Positions 1 to 6,631 of a stretch of 8,185 bases of DNA are shown here, one piece after another; position 1 is the stretch's first letter, and each line of letters starts with the position of its first letter. The DNA is taken from the NCBI GenBank assembly GCA_031269415.1, contig JAISZF010000235.1, positions 1 through 8,185 of the forward strand. Direction: 5' to 3'. This DNA is from Clostridiales bacterium (GTDB taxonomy: Bacteria > Bacillota > Clostridia > Lachnospirales > WQUN01). The position numbers and the translations under genes are program-made. The notes under the pieces are model-generated. The model saw only the letters and a program-made list of their open reading frames with translations. It did no database searches and was not told the DNA's origin.

Positions 1-211
1 TTATACGCTCGCGGGCGGATAAAACCCAGTTATCGCCCCGCTTCCAGTCGTGGGGATCGATCCCCGTCTTAAAAATGAGCGATTGCTCCGCCGCCACGTC
101 CTTCCGTTTGAGCCCTACGGTATATTTCTTCAATTGATTGATGTGATTCTGTTGCATGGCAAAATTGACCATGCTCATACAGTCCAAAGTTATCTTTAGA
201 TATTCGGTCAA
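1..211 (-). CDS. Unrecognised protein, N-terminal part only (TTG start, runs off left edge)
   Basis: An open frame on the minus strand runs from a TTG at 211-209 to the window edge without a stop, giving 70 residues (MTEYLKITLDCMSMVNFAMQ at the start; DWKRGDNWVLSARERI at the cut end). I chose the TTG because the near-perfect Shine-Dalgarno GGAGGTGA lies at 224-217, five bases upstream. The in-frame ATG at 226 overlaps that site and so has no ribosome binding site of its own. A promoter-like TTGACA-N17-TACTAT lies about 60 bases upstream. I do not recognise the gene with confidence. The pattern VNFAMQQN, then a basic stretch, then a W-x-LS segment faintly recalls the beta-sandwich N-terminus (DUF4011 type) of large superfamily 1 helicase proteins, but this is recall of a pattern and not an alignment. 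No signal peptide or membrane segment is visible. The frame is convincing; the function is not. Confidence 0.7.
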   Translation of the reverse strand, partial: MTEYLKITLDCMSMVNFAMQQNHINQLKKYTVGLKRKDVAAEQSLIFKTGIDPHDWKRGDNWVLSARERI

Positions 212-270
212 ATCGCTCACCTCCATCGAACGACGGCATATTGGGTTATACCTTTAAGTTTTTATATTTA

Positions 271-289
271 TTTAATAGTACTAATTAAA
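271..289. repeat. Short AT-rich inverted repeat, possible operator
   Basis: The arms TTTAAT (271-276) and ATTAAA (284-289) are perfect inverted copies flanking a centre that contains the palindrome AGTACT (277-282). The site covers the -10 box of the leftward promoter, where a repressor would block transcription. No known operator consensus fits it fully, and AT-rich DNA forms such repeats by chance, so regulation is an inference. Confidence 0.3.
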
Positions 290-303
290 GTTTATATTGT
301 CAA
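275..303 (-). promoter_or_regulatory. Sigma-70/sigma-A-type promoter for the leftward truncated gene
   Basis: On the minus strand a perfect -35 box TTGACA (303-298) is followed by a 17-base spacer and TACTAT (280-275), which matches the -10 consensus at four of six positions. The flanks are AT-rich. Transcription would begin near 268, giving a leader of roughly 57 nt before the TTG start at 211. The call rests on sequence match and orientation only. Confidence 0.55.
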
Positions 304-343
304 CACAGGGTAGGGCGGCACAAAAAATACAGAAAAAAAACAT

Positions 344-372
344 TTGACAACACCGCTGAAATTCCGTATAAT
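344..372 (+). promoter_or_regulatory. Consensus sigma-70/sigma-A promoter for the tRNA genes
   Basis: TTGACA (344-349), a 17-base spacer, and TATAAT (367-372) match the consensus in every base at the ideal spacing. An A-rich stretch (about 321-343) lies directly upstream and could act as an UP-like element. Initiation is expected at about 379-381, only two to four bases before the mature 5' end of tRNA-Glu at 383. A promoter this strong suits stable RNA genes. Confidence 0.9.
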
Positions 373-382
373 AATGCTCTAT

Positions 383-454
383 GGCCCGTTCGTCAAGCGG
401 TTAAGACACAGCCCTTTCACGGCTGGCTCAGGGGTTCGATTCCCCTACGGGTCA
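383..454 (+). tRNA. tRNA-Glu (anticodon TTC)
   Basis: A complete cloverleaf can be drawn. The 7-bp acceptor stem pairs GGCCCGT with ACGGGTC (one G-U pair). The D-arm contains AAGCGGTTAAG. The anticodon stem CAGCC/GGCTG holds the loop CTTTCAC with anticodon TTC at 416-418. The T-arm is GGGGTTCGATTCCCC, and the discriminator base is A454. CCA is not encoded (TTT follows), so the 3' end must be added by CCA nucleotidyltransferase. The gene is 72 nt, as in Bacillus. It reads both GAA and GAG codons and also supplies Glu-tRNA for transamidation or tetrapyrrole synthesis where those pathways exist. Confidence 0.97.
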
Positions 455-459
455 TTTAT

Positions 460-530
<71 letters not shown>

Positions 531-567
531 GTTTTCTAAAAGCTTAATCAGGGAGGCTCGCGTACAA

Positions 568-1131
568 ATGACCAACCAAACACTAGACGTTATTCAGGCT
601 CGGCGCTCCATACGCGCCTATAAGGCGGACAAACCGGTGAACGCGGAGCAAATCTCCACTTTGGTTGACGCCGCGCTGGCCGCGCCCAGCGCGAACAACA
701 AACAGCCGTGGCTGCTGAATGTGGTGACAAACGCGGAACTGCTGGCGGGGTTTGACAAGGCTGTGGTTGAAACGCTGAAAACACTGGCCCCGGAAGCCTA
801 TGATCGCATCGTGAGCCGTGGAGGGACCGTGCTGTATCACGCGCCACTGTTGATACTGGTGCTGATCCCAAGCGACAGCAAGCCATATATGGACGCGGGC
901 ATCCTGACGGAGAACATAGCGATCGCCGCCAAGGCCATCGGCTTGGACAGCGTGATCCTCGGTCTGCCCGGTATGGTCTTTCAGGGAGATAAGGCGGGAG
1001 AGTGGAGAGAAAAACTGCGGATACCCGAAGGGTATGAGTATGGCGTTTCCGTCGCCGCGGGCACGGCGGAGGACGGCGCGGCGGGGCGGAGTTACAGCCC
1101 GGATTACAGCAAGGTTACGTATCTGGATTAA
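568..1131 (+). CDS. Nitroreductase-family flavoprotein
   Basis: This 187-residue protein has the hallmarks of the FMN-dependent nitroreductase fold. The N-terminal RRSIRAY (12-18) is the basic phosphate-contacting element. APSANNKQPW (39-48) is the second FMN-binding stretch. A HAPLLILVLIP strand lies at 91-101, and the helix DAGILTENIAIAAKAIGLDS (109-128) leads into VILG. It ends with GYEYGVSVAAGTAE (156-168) and a short basic/aromatic tail. The length is usual for the smaller members. Such enzymes reduce nitroaromatics, quinones or related acceptors with NAD(P)H in the cytoplasm; the natural substrate cannot be told from sequence. GGGAGG at 551-556 is the ribosome binding site, with a rather long 11-base gap to ATG 568. 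The gene follows tRNA-Cys by 37 nt with no terminator or clear promoter between, and ends just before the hairpin at 1140-1168. Confidence 0.93.
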   Translation: MTNQTLDVIQARRSIRAYKADKPVNAEQISTLVDAALAAPSANNKQPWLLNVVTNAELLAGFDKAVVETLKTLAPEAYDRIVSRGGTVLYHAPLLILVLIPSDSKPYMDAGILTENIAIAAKAIGLDSVILGLPGMVFQGDKAGEWREKLRIPEGYEYGVSVAAGTAEDGAAGRSYSPDYSKVTYLD

Positions 1132-1139
1132 CAGAATAA

Positions 1140-1168
1140 AAAACCGTGCGGCATAACCGCACGGTTTT
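1140..1168. terminator. Bidirectional rho-independent terminator
   Basis: Eight GC-rich pairs (CCGTGCGG at 1144-1151 with CCGCACGG at 1157-1164) and four flanking A-T pairs make a 12-bp stem with a 5-base loop. Reading rightward the stem runs into TTTTGTGTTT; reading leftward it runs into TTTTTTATT. It lies between two convergent genes, 8 bases after the nitroreductase stop and 11 bases after the hfq stop, so it can end both transcripts. The leftward U-tract is the better one. Confidence 0.92.
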
Positions 1169-1179
1169 GTGTTTACCCT

Positions 1180-1419
1180 TTAATCATCATCATTTCCGCC
1201 GGCGCCCATTATATTTAAGTACTTTAGCGGGATAATGGTCGATATCGCGTGTTTGTAAACCATTTGCTGCTTATTCTCCGACTCTATCACCACTACGTAA
1301 TTATCAAACCCTTTAATTACGCCCCTTATCTGAAATCCACTGGTTAAAAAAACCGTAACCGGCATGCTGTCTTTTCTGACCTGGTTAAGTATGAGGTCCT
1401 GATAGTTTTTGCCGCTCAT
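1180..1419 (-). CDS. hfq: RNA chaperone Hfq
   Basis: This small Sm-like protein forms a hexameric ring that binds small RNAs and mRNAs. From the Met at 1419 it has 79 residues. YQD (6-8) matches the proximal-face QD motif. The Sm1 region spans about 19-47 and includes KGFDN at 36-40. The Sm2 motif YKHAIS (55-60) has Lys56 and His57 at the same numbers as in E. coli Hfq. Tyr41 replaces the usual Phe42 position. The rim reads RKDS (15-18), less basic than the E. coli RRER patch. The tail is very short and ends in DDD. I prefer ATG 1419 to the in-frame ATG 1425, because AGAAGGGG (1433-1426) sits six bases upstream of 1419 but directly abuts 1425. It is the last gene of the operon, 33 bases after miaA and just before the terminator. 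Confidence 0.96.
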   Translation of the reverse strand: MSGKNYQDLILNQVRKDSMPVTVFLTSGFQIRGVIKGFDNYVVVIESENKQQMVYKHAISTIIPLKYLNIMGAGGNDDD

Positions 1420-1452
1420 TCGCATCCCCTTCTTTCTGGCGCCTACATATAG

Positions 1453-2397
1453 TTATTTCCAGATATTAGATGTTTTAGCCATGCCAATTAGATCAGTAAG
1501 CTGTAAATCATCAATATTTATCCAAACGCCGGCGCGTTCGCGCCTGAACCATGTGAGTTGACGCTTGGCGAAATGCCTTGTGGCGCGTTTTATTCTGTCT
1601 TTTGTTTCGTCTAATGTACAGCGGTTTTTGAGGTAATCCACTGTCTCTTTGTATCCGAGCGCTTGCATGGATGTCAGGCGTTCGTCGTAACCCCTGCCGA
1701 TCAGACACTCCACCTCTGTCGCCAAGCCTCTGTCAAACATGCTGTCAACCCTTTGGTTTATGCGATCATAGAGCATGGGACGGCTCATATTCAAAATAAA
1801 CAGCCGAGCGTCGTTCGCCGCCTGCCTTTTCGATTCCTCCGCGTTGTGCGACGACAGCTTAATCCCTGTTTCATCAAAAAAAGTCAGCGCTCTGATCACC
1901 CGCTTTACGTTATTCGGATGAATCGCGGCCGCGGATTCGGGATCCCTCTGTCGCAGCAAGCCATGCAAATACATTTTACCATAATCCAAAGCGATTTGCA
2001 TATATTTTTCACGCGCCGCCTTGTCGGGTTCGCCGGAGGCGAAGGCCACGTCATAAAGCAAGGCGTTGAGGTAGAACCCGGAGCCTCCCGCGACTATCGG
2101 TGTTTTTCCGCGGCTCTTTATATCGTCTATCGCGGCGCGCGCTATTTTTTGAAATATGGCCGCCGAATATTCCTCATCCGGCTCCAACACGTCAATCAGA
2201 TGGTGGCGTATGCCCTGTGTTTCCTCAAATGTCGGCTTAGCGGTTCCAATGTCCATATATTTATAGATTTGGGCTGAATCGGCTGAAACCACCTCGCCGT
2301 CCGTAAGTTTCGCCAGTTCTATCGCCGTCCCCGTCTTGCCGCACGCGGTGGGGCCAGTTATATAATAGGTTATGTCCGTTTGAATTTCCTGTCCCAT
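1453..2397 (-). CDS. miaA: tRNA dimethylallyltransferase MiaA
   Basis: MiaA transfers a dimethylallyl group from dimethylallyl diphosphate to N6 of A37 in tRNAs that read UNN codons, giving i6A37. From Met 2397 the protein has 314 residues, a normal length. The P-loop GPTACGKT is at 15-22. It is followed by the family motif DSAQIYKYMDIGTAKP (DSxQ with the catalytic Asp), HHLID, GGSGFYLNALLY, HPNNVKRVIRAL, the ALGYKE motif, and a C-terminal HFAKRQLTWFRRE. The frame is open further upstream to ATG 2442, but those 15 residues are encoded inside mutL and fit nothing in the family, so I take 2397. The start overlaps the end of mutL by 28 nt with no classical ribosome binding site at ideal spacing, suggesting translational coupling. 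It works ahead of MiaB, encoded at the head of the same operon. Confidence 0.96.
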   Translation of the reverse strand: MGQEIQTDITYYITGPTACGKTGTAIELAKLTDGEVVSADSAQIYKYMDIGTAKPTFEETQGIRHHLIDVLEPDEEYSAAIFQKIARAAIDDIKSRGKTPIVAGGSGFYLNALLYDVAFASGEPDKAAREKYMQIALDYGKMYLHGLLRQRDPESAAAIHPNNVKRVIRALTFFDETGIKLSSHNAEESKRQAANDARLFILNMSRPMLYDRINQRVDSMFDRGLATEVECLIGRGYDERLTSMQALGYKETVDYLKNRCTLDETKDRIKRATRHFAKRQLTWFRRERAGVWINIDDLQLTDLIGMAKTSNIWK

Positions 2398-4118
2398 TCC
2401 TGTTTTGTCATCTCCACTGTGGTGGGGCGGCCATGCGGGCATGTGAAGGGATTCGGCAGGGCCAGCATCCGCTCCACCAGCGCCCTGGCCTCGGCGAAAC
2501 TCAGCCGATCCCGCGCCTTAACCGCCGCCTTGCAGGCTATTTGCGCTATGGCGTCCAGTTTTAGATCATAGGGATCTGTTTCAGCCGGATCGATATTACT
2601 CAGTCTGTTCAGCATTTCAATGAAGAATCCGGCACTCTCAGGTTCCTTTAACAACACGGGAACGGAACGGATCGCCGCGTTTGAGCCGCCCAGATCCTCC
2701 ATCTCGAATCCGGAGAATTCAATCAACTCCCTGTTTTCGTCCATTACCTGGCGCTCGGAGGGTGTGAGATTCAGAGCGATGGGCTGAACAAGGCGCTGCG
2801 ACGCCCTCTCTTTTGATTGTAGTCTTTTTTTTATTTCCTCAAACAATATACGTTCGTGTGCGGCGTGCTGGTCAATTATGTAGACGGATTCGCCGGATTC
2901 AATAATCCAATATGTCTGAAAGAATTGGCCGATGATCCTGTACCGCGGTAAAAAAAGCTTTGGCGCGGGATGTTCCTCCGGTATATAAGGCTTTGGCGGG
3001 GTCGGTTCCTCCGGCGGCTCAAAGGCCTCGCTTACTTTGGGTTTTGTTAAGGGCAGCGGCGCGCGTTCATAAACTTGTTCCGCGCGCGGTTTTTCCGGCT
3101 GAGCCGCCGCCGTCGCTTCGGGGATTATAACAGTCCCGCTGAGCGCCTTGCTTACAGCGTCCCGAATGAGCGCAAAAACCGTTTCCTCATCACTGAAGCG
3201 CACGTCCAACTTATTGGGGTGAACGTTTACGTCCACAGTTTCAGGACGAACGCGCAGATTCAGGACGAACACAGGGAAACGCCCCGTCATCAGCTTTCCC
3301 GCGTAACCTTCCTCTATTGCCGCCTGAGCCAATTCGCTCTTTACGTACCTGCCGTTTATAAAGAAATTCTGCCGCGACCGGTTAGAGCGGGAGAGTTCCG
3401 GTTTGGCGATAAATCCGGACAGGATCATGTCATTTCCGCGTTCGACTATCTCAATCAGTCTGTTTGCGTACTCGCGCCCGTATACGCGCAGAATGGCCGC
3501 CCTAAGCTCGCCGTTCCCCGTGAGGGACAGAGCGATGTTTCCGTTATTGATATATTTAAACGCTATATCCGGCCTGCACAGAGCGAGGCGTTCCATGAAA
3601 TCCGAGACAAGCGCGCCCTCCGAGGCGGGTTTTTTGAGGAATTTCAGCCTCGCCGGGGTATTGGAAAAGAGATTCCTGACCACCACGCTGGTGCCGTCCG
3701 CGCAGCCTGTTTCCTGCTCGCTTACGACCTCGCCGCCGCTCAACAGCAGGCGCAGGCCAGTGATATCGTAAGCGGTTTTCGTTACCATCTCGACTTGCGA
3801 CACCGCCGCGATACTGGACAAAGCCTCGCCGCGAAAGCCCAGGGTATTTATGCGGTACAAGTCGTCGGGTTCGGACACCTTGCTGGTGGCGTGCCGCAGG
3901 AACGCCGTCCGCGCGTCCTCCTTTGGAATGCCGCCCCCGTTATCCGTGACACGGATATACGCGACGCCGCCGTCCTTTATCTCTACGGTAACTGCGGACG
4001 CCCCGGCGTCTATGGAGTTCTCGGTCAGTTCTTTTACGACGGACAGCGGGCGTTCGACTACCTCGCCGGCGGCAATACGGTTTATCATTAACTGATCCAA
4101 CTGTTGGATTCTGTTCAT
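2370..4118 (-). CDS. mutL: DNA mismatch repair protein MutL, endonuclease type
   Basis: This 582-residue MutL couples mismatch recognition by MutS to strand incision. The N-terminal GHKL ATPase has KELTENSIDAG (29-39) with catalytic Glu30 and Mg-binding Asn34, DNGGGI (59-64) and TLGFRGEAL (92-100). A proline-rich linker spans about 335-395. The C-terminal domain has the nicking-endonuclease signature DQHA-x2-E-x4-E at 416-427, ACK at 528-530, CPHGRP at 560-565 and a terminal FKR at 579-581, together the metal-site residues of endonuclease-proficient MutL. QRLVQP (441-446) sits where the Bacillus protein carries its beta-clamp-binding motif. So this host should nick the new strand through MutL instead of a MutH. 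The start codon overlaps the mutS stop in ATGA, with GGGAG 11 bases upstream. Confidence 0.98.
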   Translation of the reverse strand: MNRIQQLDQLMINRIAAGEVVERPLSVVKELTENSIDAGASAVTVEIKDGGVAYIRVTDNGGGIPKEDARTAFLRHATSKVSEPDDLYRINTLGFRGEALSSIAAVSQVEMVTKTAYDITGLRLLLSGGEVVSEQETGCADGTSVVVRNLFSNTPARLKFLKKPASEGALVSDFMERLALCRPDIAFKYINNGNIALSLTGNGELRAAILRVYGREYANRLIEIVERGNDMILSGFIAKPELSRSNRSRQNFFINGRYVKSELAQAAIEEGYAGKLMTGRFPVFVLNLRVRPETVDVNVHPNKLDVRFSDEETVFALIRDAVSKALSGTVIIPEATAAAQPEKPRAEQVYERAPLPLTKPKVSEAFEPPEEPTPPKPYIPEEHPAPKLFLPRYRIIGQFFQTYWIIESGESVYIIDQHAAHERILFEEIKKRLQSKERASQRLVQPIALNLTPSERQVMDENRELIEFSGFEMEDLGGSNAAIRSVPVLLKEPESAGFFIEMLNRLSNIDPAETDPYDLKLDAIAQIACKAAVKARDRLSFAEARALVERMLALPNPFTCPHGRPTTVEMTKQEWDRKFKRT

Positions 4119-6628
4119 AGCTCGAACAGCTCCCGCATGGAAATCTGGCTGTCCGGCGTTTCGCGTTTACGGCGTCTGCTTCTTATACGCGTCACGGCTT
4201 CGGCGGGGCTGGCCTTATGAGTTATATCCGCGTTATTCAGCTCGTCATAGATCTCCCGCGATCGCTCCAGTACGTCCGCGGGCAGACCCGCGAGCCTCGC
4301 CACCTGTATGCCGTAGCTGTGATCCGCGCCGCCCCGCATGATCTTTCGGAGGAAAATGATGTCCTCCCCTTCTTCCTTAACGCCGACGCGGTAGTTCTTA
4401 ACCCCCGGCAGTTTGCCCTCCAGTTCGGTCAGTTCGTGGTAATGCGTGGCGAACAGGGTTTTCGCCCCGATCTTCCCGCTGATATATTCCAAAACCGACC
4501 ACGCGATGGACAGTCCGTCGAAAGTGCTTGTCCCCCGACCTATCTCATCCAGAATCAGCAGGCTGTTCTCCGTGGCGTTGTTCAAGATATTGGCGACTTC
4601 GGACATCTCCACCATAAATGTACTCTGGCCTGTAGCCAGATCGTCCGACGCGCCGACGCGGGTAAATATACGATCGGCGACGGATATACGCGCCCCGTTC
4701 GCCGGCACGAAACTGCCCGCCTGCGCCATAAGCACAATCAGCGCGGTCTGACGCATGTAAGTGGATTTCCCCGCCATGTTCGGCCCGGTGATTATAGCCA
4801 GTTGATTGTCGCGCAAGTCCAGCAGAGCGTCATTCGGCACGAACATATCCGTGATTTGCTCGATAACCGGGTGACGCCCGCCGCTTATAACGATAGAACC
4901 GTCCGAGACCATCTCAGGTTTTACATATCGGAAATGATCGGCGGCGTCGCCAAGGGCTTGCAGGGCGTCGACGGCGGCGATCATGGAGGAGGTCAGTTGA
5001 ATCCGCGTCACCTCGGCGGCGACCATCCCGCGCAGGGAGACAAAGAGTTCATATTCGAGCGTAACGATCTTTTCATCCGCGCCCAGAATCATGTCCTCTA
5101 TCTTTTTCAGCTCGCTCGTGACATAGCGCTCGCAGTTGGCGAGCGTCTGGCGGCGGATATACCGATCCGGCAGCGAAACCCTGTTGGCGTTCGAGATCTC
5201 TATGTAATAACCGAATACGCGGTTATAACTCACCTTCAATTTGCGTATGCCTGTCTGCTCGCGTTCCTTCAGCTCGTATTCCTTCAGCCACTCCGAACCG
5301 CCATCCTTGGCTTTCCGCAGATCGTCCAGCGTCTGGTTACACCCATCCTTGATGAAACCGCCCTCGCGGACGCTGACCGGAGGCGCGTCGGCGATGGTTG
5401 CGTCAATCAACTGGCAGATGTCATTCAGCGTGTCAAAATTGGTCTGAATCTCCTGTACCAGCGGCGCGGGGAAATCCACAAGCAGATTGCTCAGGAGCGG
5501 GAGAACCTGAAACGAGTTTTTAAGTGCCAGGAGATCGCGCGAGTTGGCCGTTTGATAGATAACCCTCGCCATTATCCGTTCTATATCCAGCACGCGGGAC
5601 AGCAGCCCGCGCAGTTCCTCCCGTGAGTACATATTTTCTTTGAACGCCTCCACCGCGTCCAGACGCCGGTTTATTTCACCTATATCCGTCAGCGGCTGTT
5701 CGATCCATTTTCGCAGGGAACGCGCGCCCATTGCGGTCTTGGTCCGATCCAGCGCGTTCAGCAAACTGTTCTTCTTCTGTCTGCCGTTCAGCGTCTCGGT
5801 CAGTTCCAGATTGCGGCGGGAGGACACGTCCAGCAGCATGTATTTGCTGTTCCGCTGCTTCCTTAACAGGGTTATGTGTGAGAGATCATTCTTCTGCGTT
5901 TCAGTCAGGTAGGTAAACAGCGCCCCGGCGGCGTTGACCTCAGGGTCGCTCCGCTCGATGCCAAAACCCTGGAGGTTAATCGTATGGAAATGATTGATAA
6001 GCGCCTGATACGCGTTGGCGGTACTAAACGCCGACGACGCGTATACCGAGGGCTTCAAGCCGAAGAGGCTCTCTATCGCCCCGGATTCGGAGAAACCCTC
6101 GTTTACGATGAGTTCAGCCGGCTGAAACCGCGCGATTTCATCGCATACCTCCTTCATTCCGTCCGCCGGGAACGACGCGGCGGAAAACTCGCCGGTCGTA
6201 ATATCGGCGGCGGCCAGACCCAAGTGCTGTTTGCCCTGGTATACGCAGCAGATGAATTTATTTCTGCCGCCCTCTATCGCGCCATCGATAAGCGTGCCCG
6301 GCGTTACCACGCGGATAACCTCGCGCTTGACCAAGCCTTTGACCAGCTTCGGGTCCTCCATCTGCTCGGCCACCGCCACCTTGTGTCCACTCTCCACGAG
6401 CTTCGTCAGATACGAGCTCATGGAGTGTACGGGCACTCCGCACATGGGGGCGCGCTCATCCATTCCGCAGTCGCGCGCGGTAAGGGCTATGTCCAGCACC
6501 TCGCTAGCGATAGGCGCGTCGTCGAAAAAGAGTTCGTAGAAATCACCTAAACGGAAGAATATCAGACAGTCGCTGTATTGCTTTTTTATACGCCAATACT
6601 GCTCCATCATCGGTGAATAACGACCCAT
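4115..6628 (-). CDS. mutS: DNA mismatch repair protein MutS
   Basis: MutS is the ATP-driven sliding clamp that recognises base mismatches and small loops and recruits MutL. The protein is 837 residues, slightly shorter than E. coli MutS (853). GDFYELF (28-34) contains the mismatch-wedging Phe30 and Glu32 of the F-x-E motif. Connector, lever and clamp domains fill the middle. The ATPase has Walker A GPNMAGKS (615-622), the signature GASDDLATGQSTF (about 659-671), Walker B LLILDEIGRGTSTFDG (from 690; Asp694, Glu695) and THYHEL with His729. The tail has a basic RIRSRRRKR linker and QISM (828-831), which resembles a weak beta-clamp-binding peptide. ATG 6628 leaves six residues before the conserved PMMEQY. 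A purine-rich GAGGGGGAG site lies within the end of the preceding gene, three bases away. Confidence 0.98.
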   Translation of the reverse strand: MGRYSPMMEQYWRIKKQYSDCLIFFRLGDFYELFFDDAPIASEVLDIALTARDCGMDERAPMCGVPVHSMSSYLTKLVESGHKVAVAEQMEDPKLVKGLVKREVIRVVTPGTLIDGAIEGGRNKFICCVYQGKQHLGLAAADITTGEFSAASFPADGMKEVCDEIARFQPAELIVNEGFSESGAIESLFGLKPSVYASSAFSTANAYQALINHFHTINLQGFGIERSDPEVNAAGALFTYLTETQKNDLSHITLLRKQRNSKYMLLDVSSRRNLELTETLNGRQKKNSLLNALDRTKTAMGARSLRKWIEQPLTDIGEINRRLDAVEAFKENMYSREELRGLLSRVLDIERIMARVIYQTANSRDLLALKNSFQVLPLLSNLLVDFPAPLVQEIQTNFDTLNDICQLIDATIADAPPVSVREGGFIKDGCNQTLDDLRKAKDGGSEWLKEYELKEREQTGIRKLKVSYNRVFGYYIEISNANRVSLPDRYIRRQTLANCERYVTSELKKIEDMILGADEKIVTLEYELFVSLRGMVAAEVTRIQLTSSMIAAVDALQALGDAADHFRYVKPEMVSDGSIVISGGRHPVIEQITDMFVPNDALLDLRDNQLAIITGPNMAGKSTYMRQTALIVLMAQAGSFVPANGARISVADRIFTRVGASDDLATGQSTFMVEMSEVANILNNATENSLLILDEIGRGTSTFDGLSIAWSVLEYISGKIGAKTLFATHYHELTELEGKLPGVKNYRVGVKEEGEDIIFLRKIMRGGADHSYGIQVARLAGLPADVLERSREIYDELNNADITHKASPAEAVTRIRSRRRKRETPDSQISMRELFEL

Positions 6629-6631
6629 ATC

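Noticed and set aside
1426..1452. Possible terminator or separate promoter between miaA and hfq
   Set aside because: The short gap holds no stable hairpin or -35/-10 pair. It contains mainly the hfq ribosome binding site, so co-transcription is simpler.
1663..2277. 204-aa open frame on the plus strand opposite miaA
   Set aside because: It is antisense to a complete miaA with all family motifs, and has no domain signature of its own.
2398..2442. N-terminal extension of miaA to ATG 2442
   Set aside because: The extra residues (MPAWPPHHSGDDKTG) are a second reading of mutL sequence encoding its CPHGRP region. MiaA proteins normally begin roughly 8-16 residues before the P-loop, as the 2397 start gives.
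3075..4091. 338-aa open frame on the plus strand opposite mutL
   Set aside because: It lies wholly antisense to mutL, whose ATPase motifs are intact. The translation is rich in Arg/Ala and has no recognisable domain, as expected of a shadow frame.
4217..5626. 469-aa open frame on the plus strand opposite mutS
   Set aside because: It is antisense to the conserved mutS ATPase and clamp regions. The composition is typical of a complementary-strand shadow, and there is no ribosome binding site or promoter support.
5984..6550. 188-aa open frame on the plus strand opposite the mutS 5' region
   Set aside because: It is a shadow of the mutS mismatch-binding and connector domains, Arg/Gly-rich without any motif.
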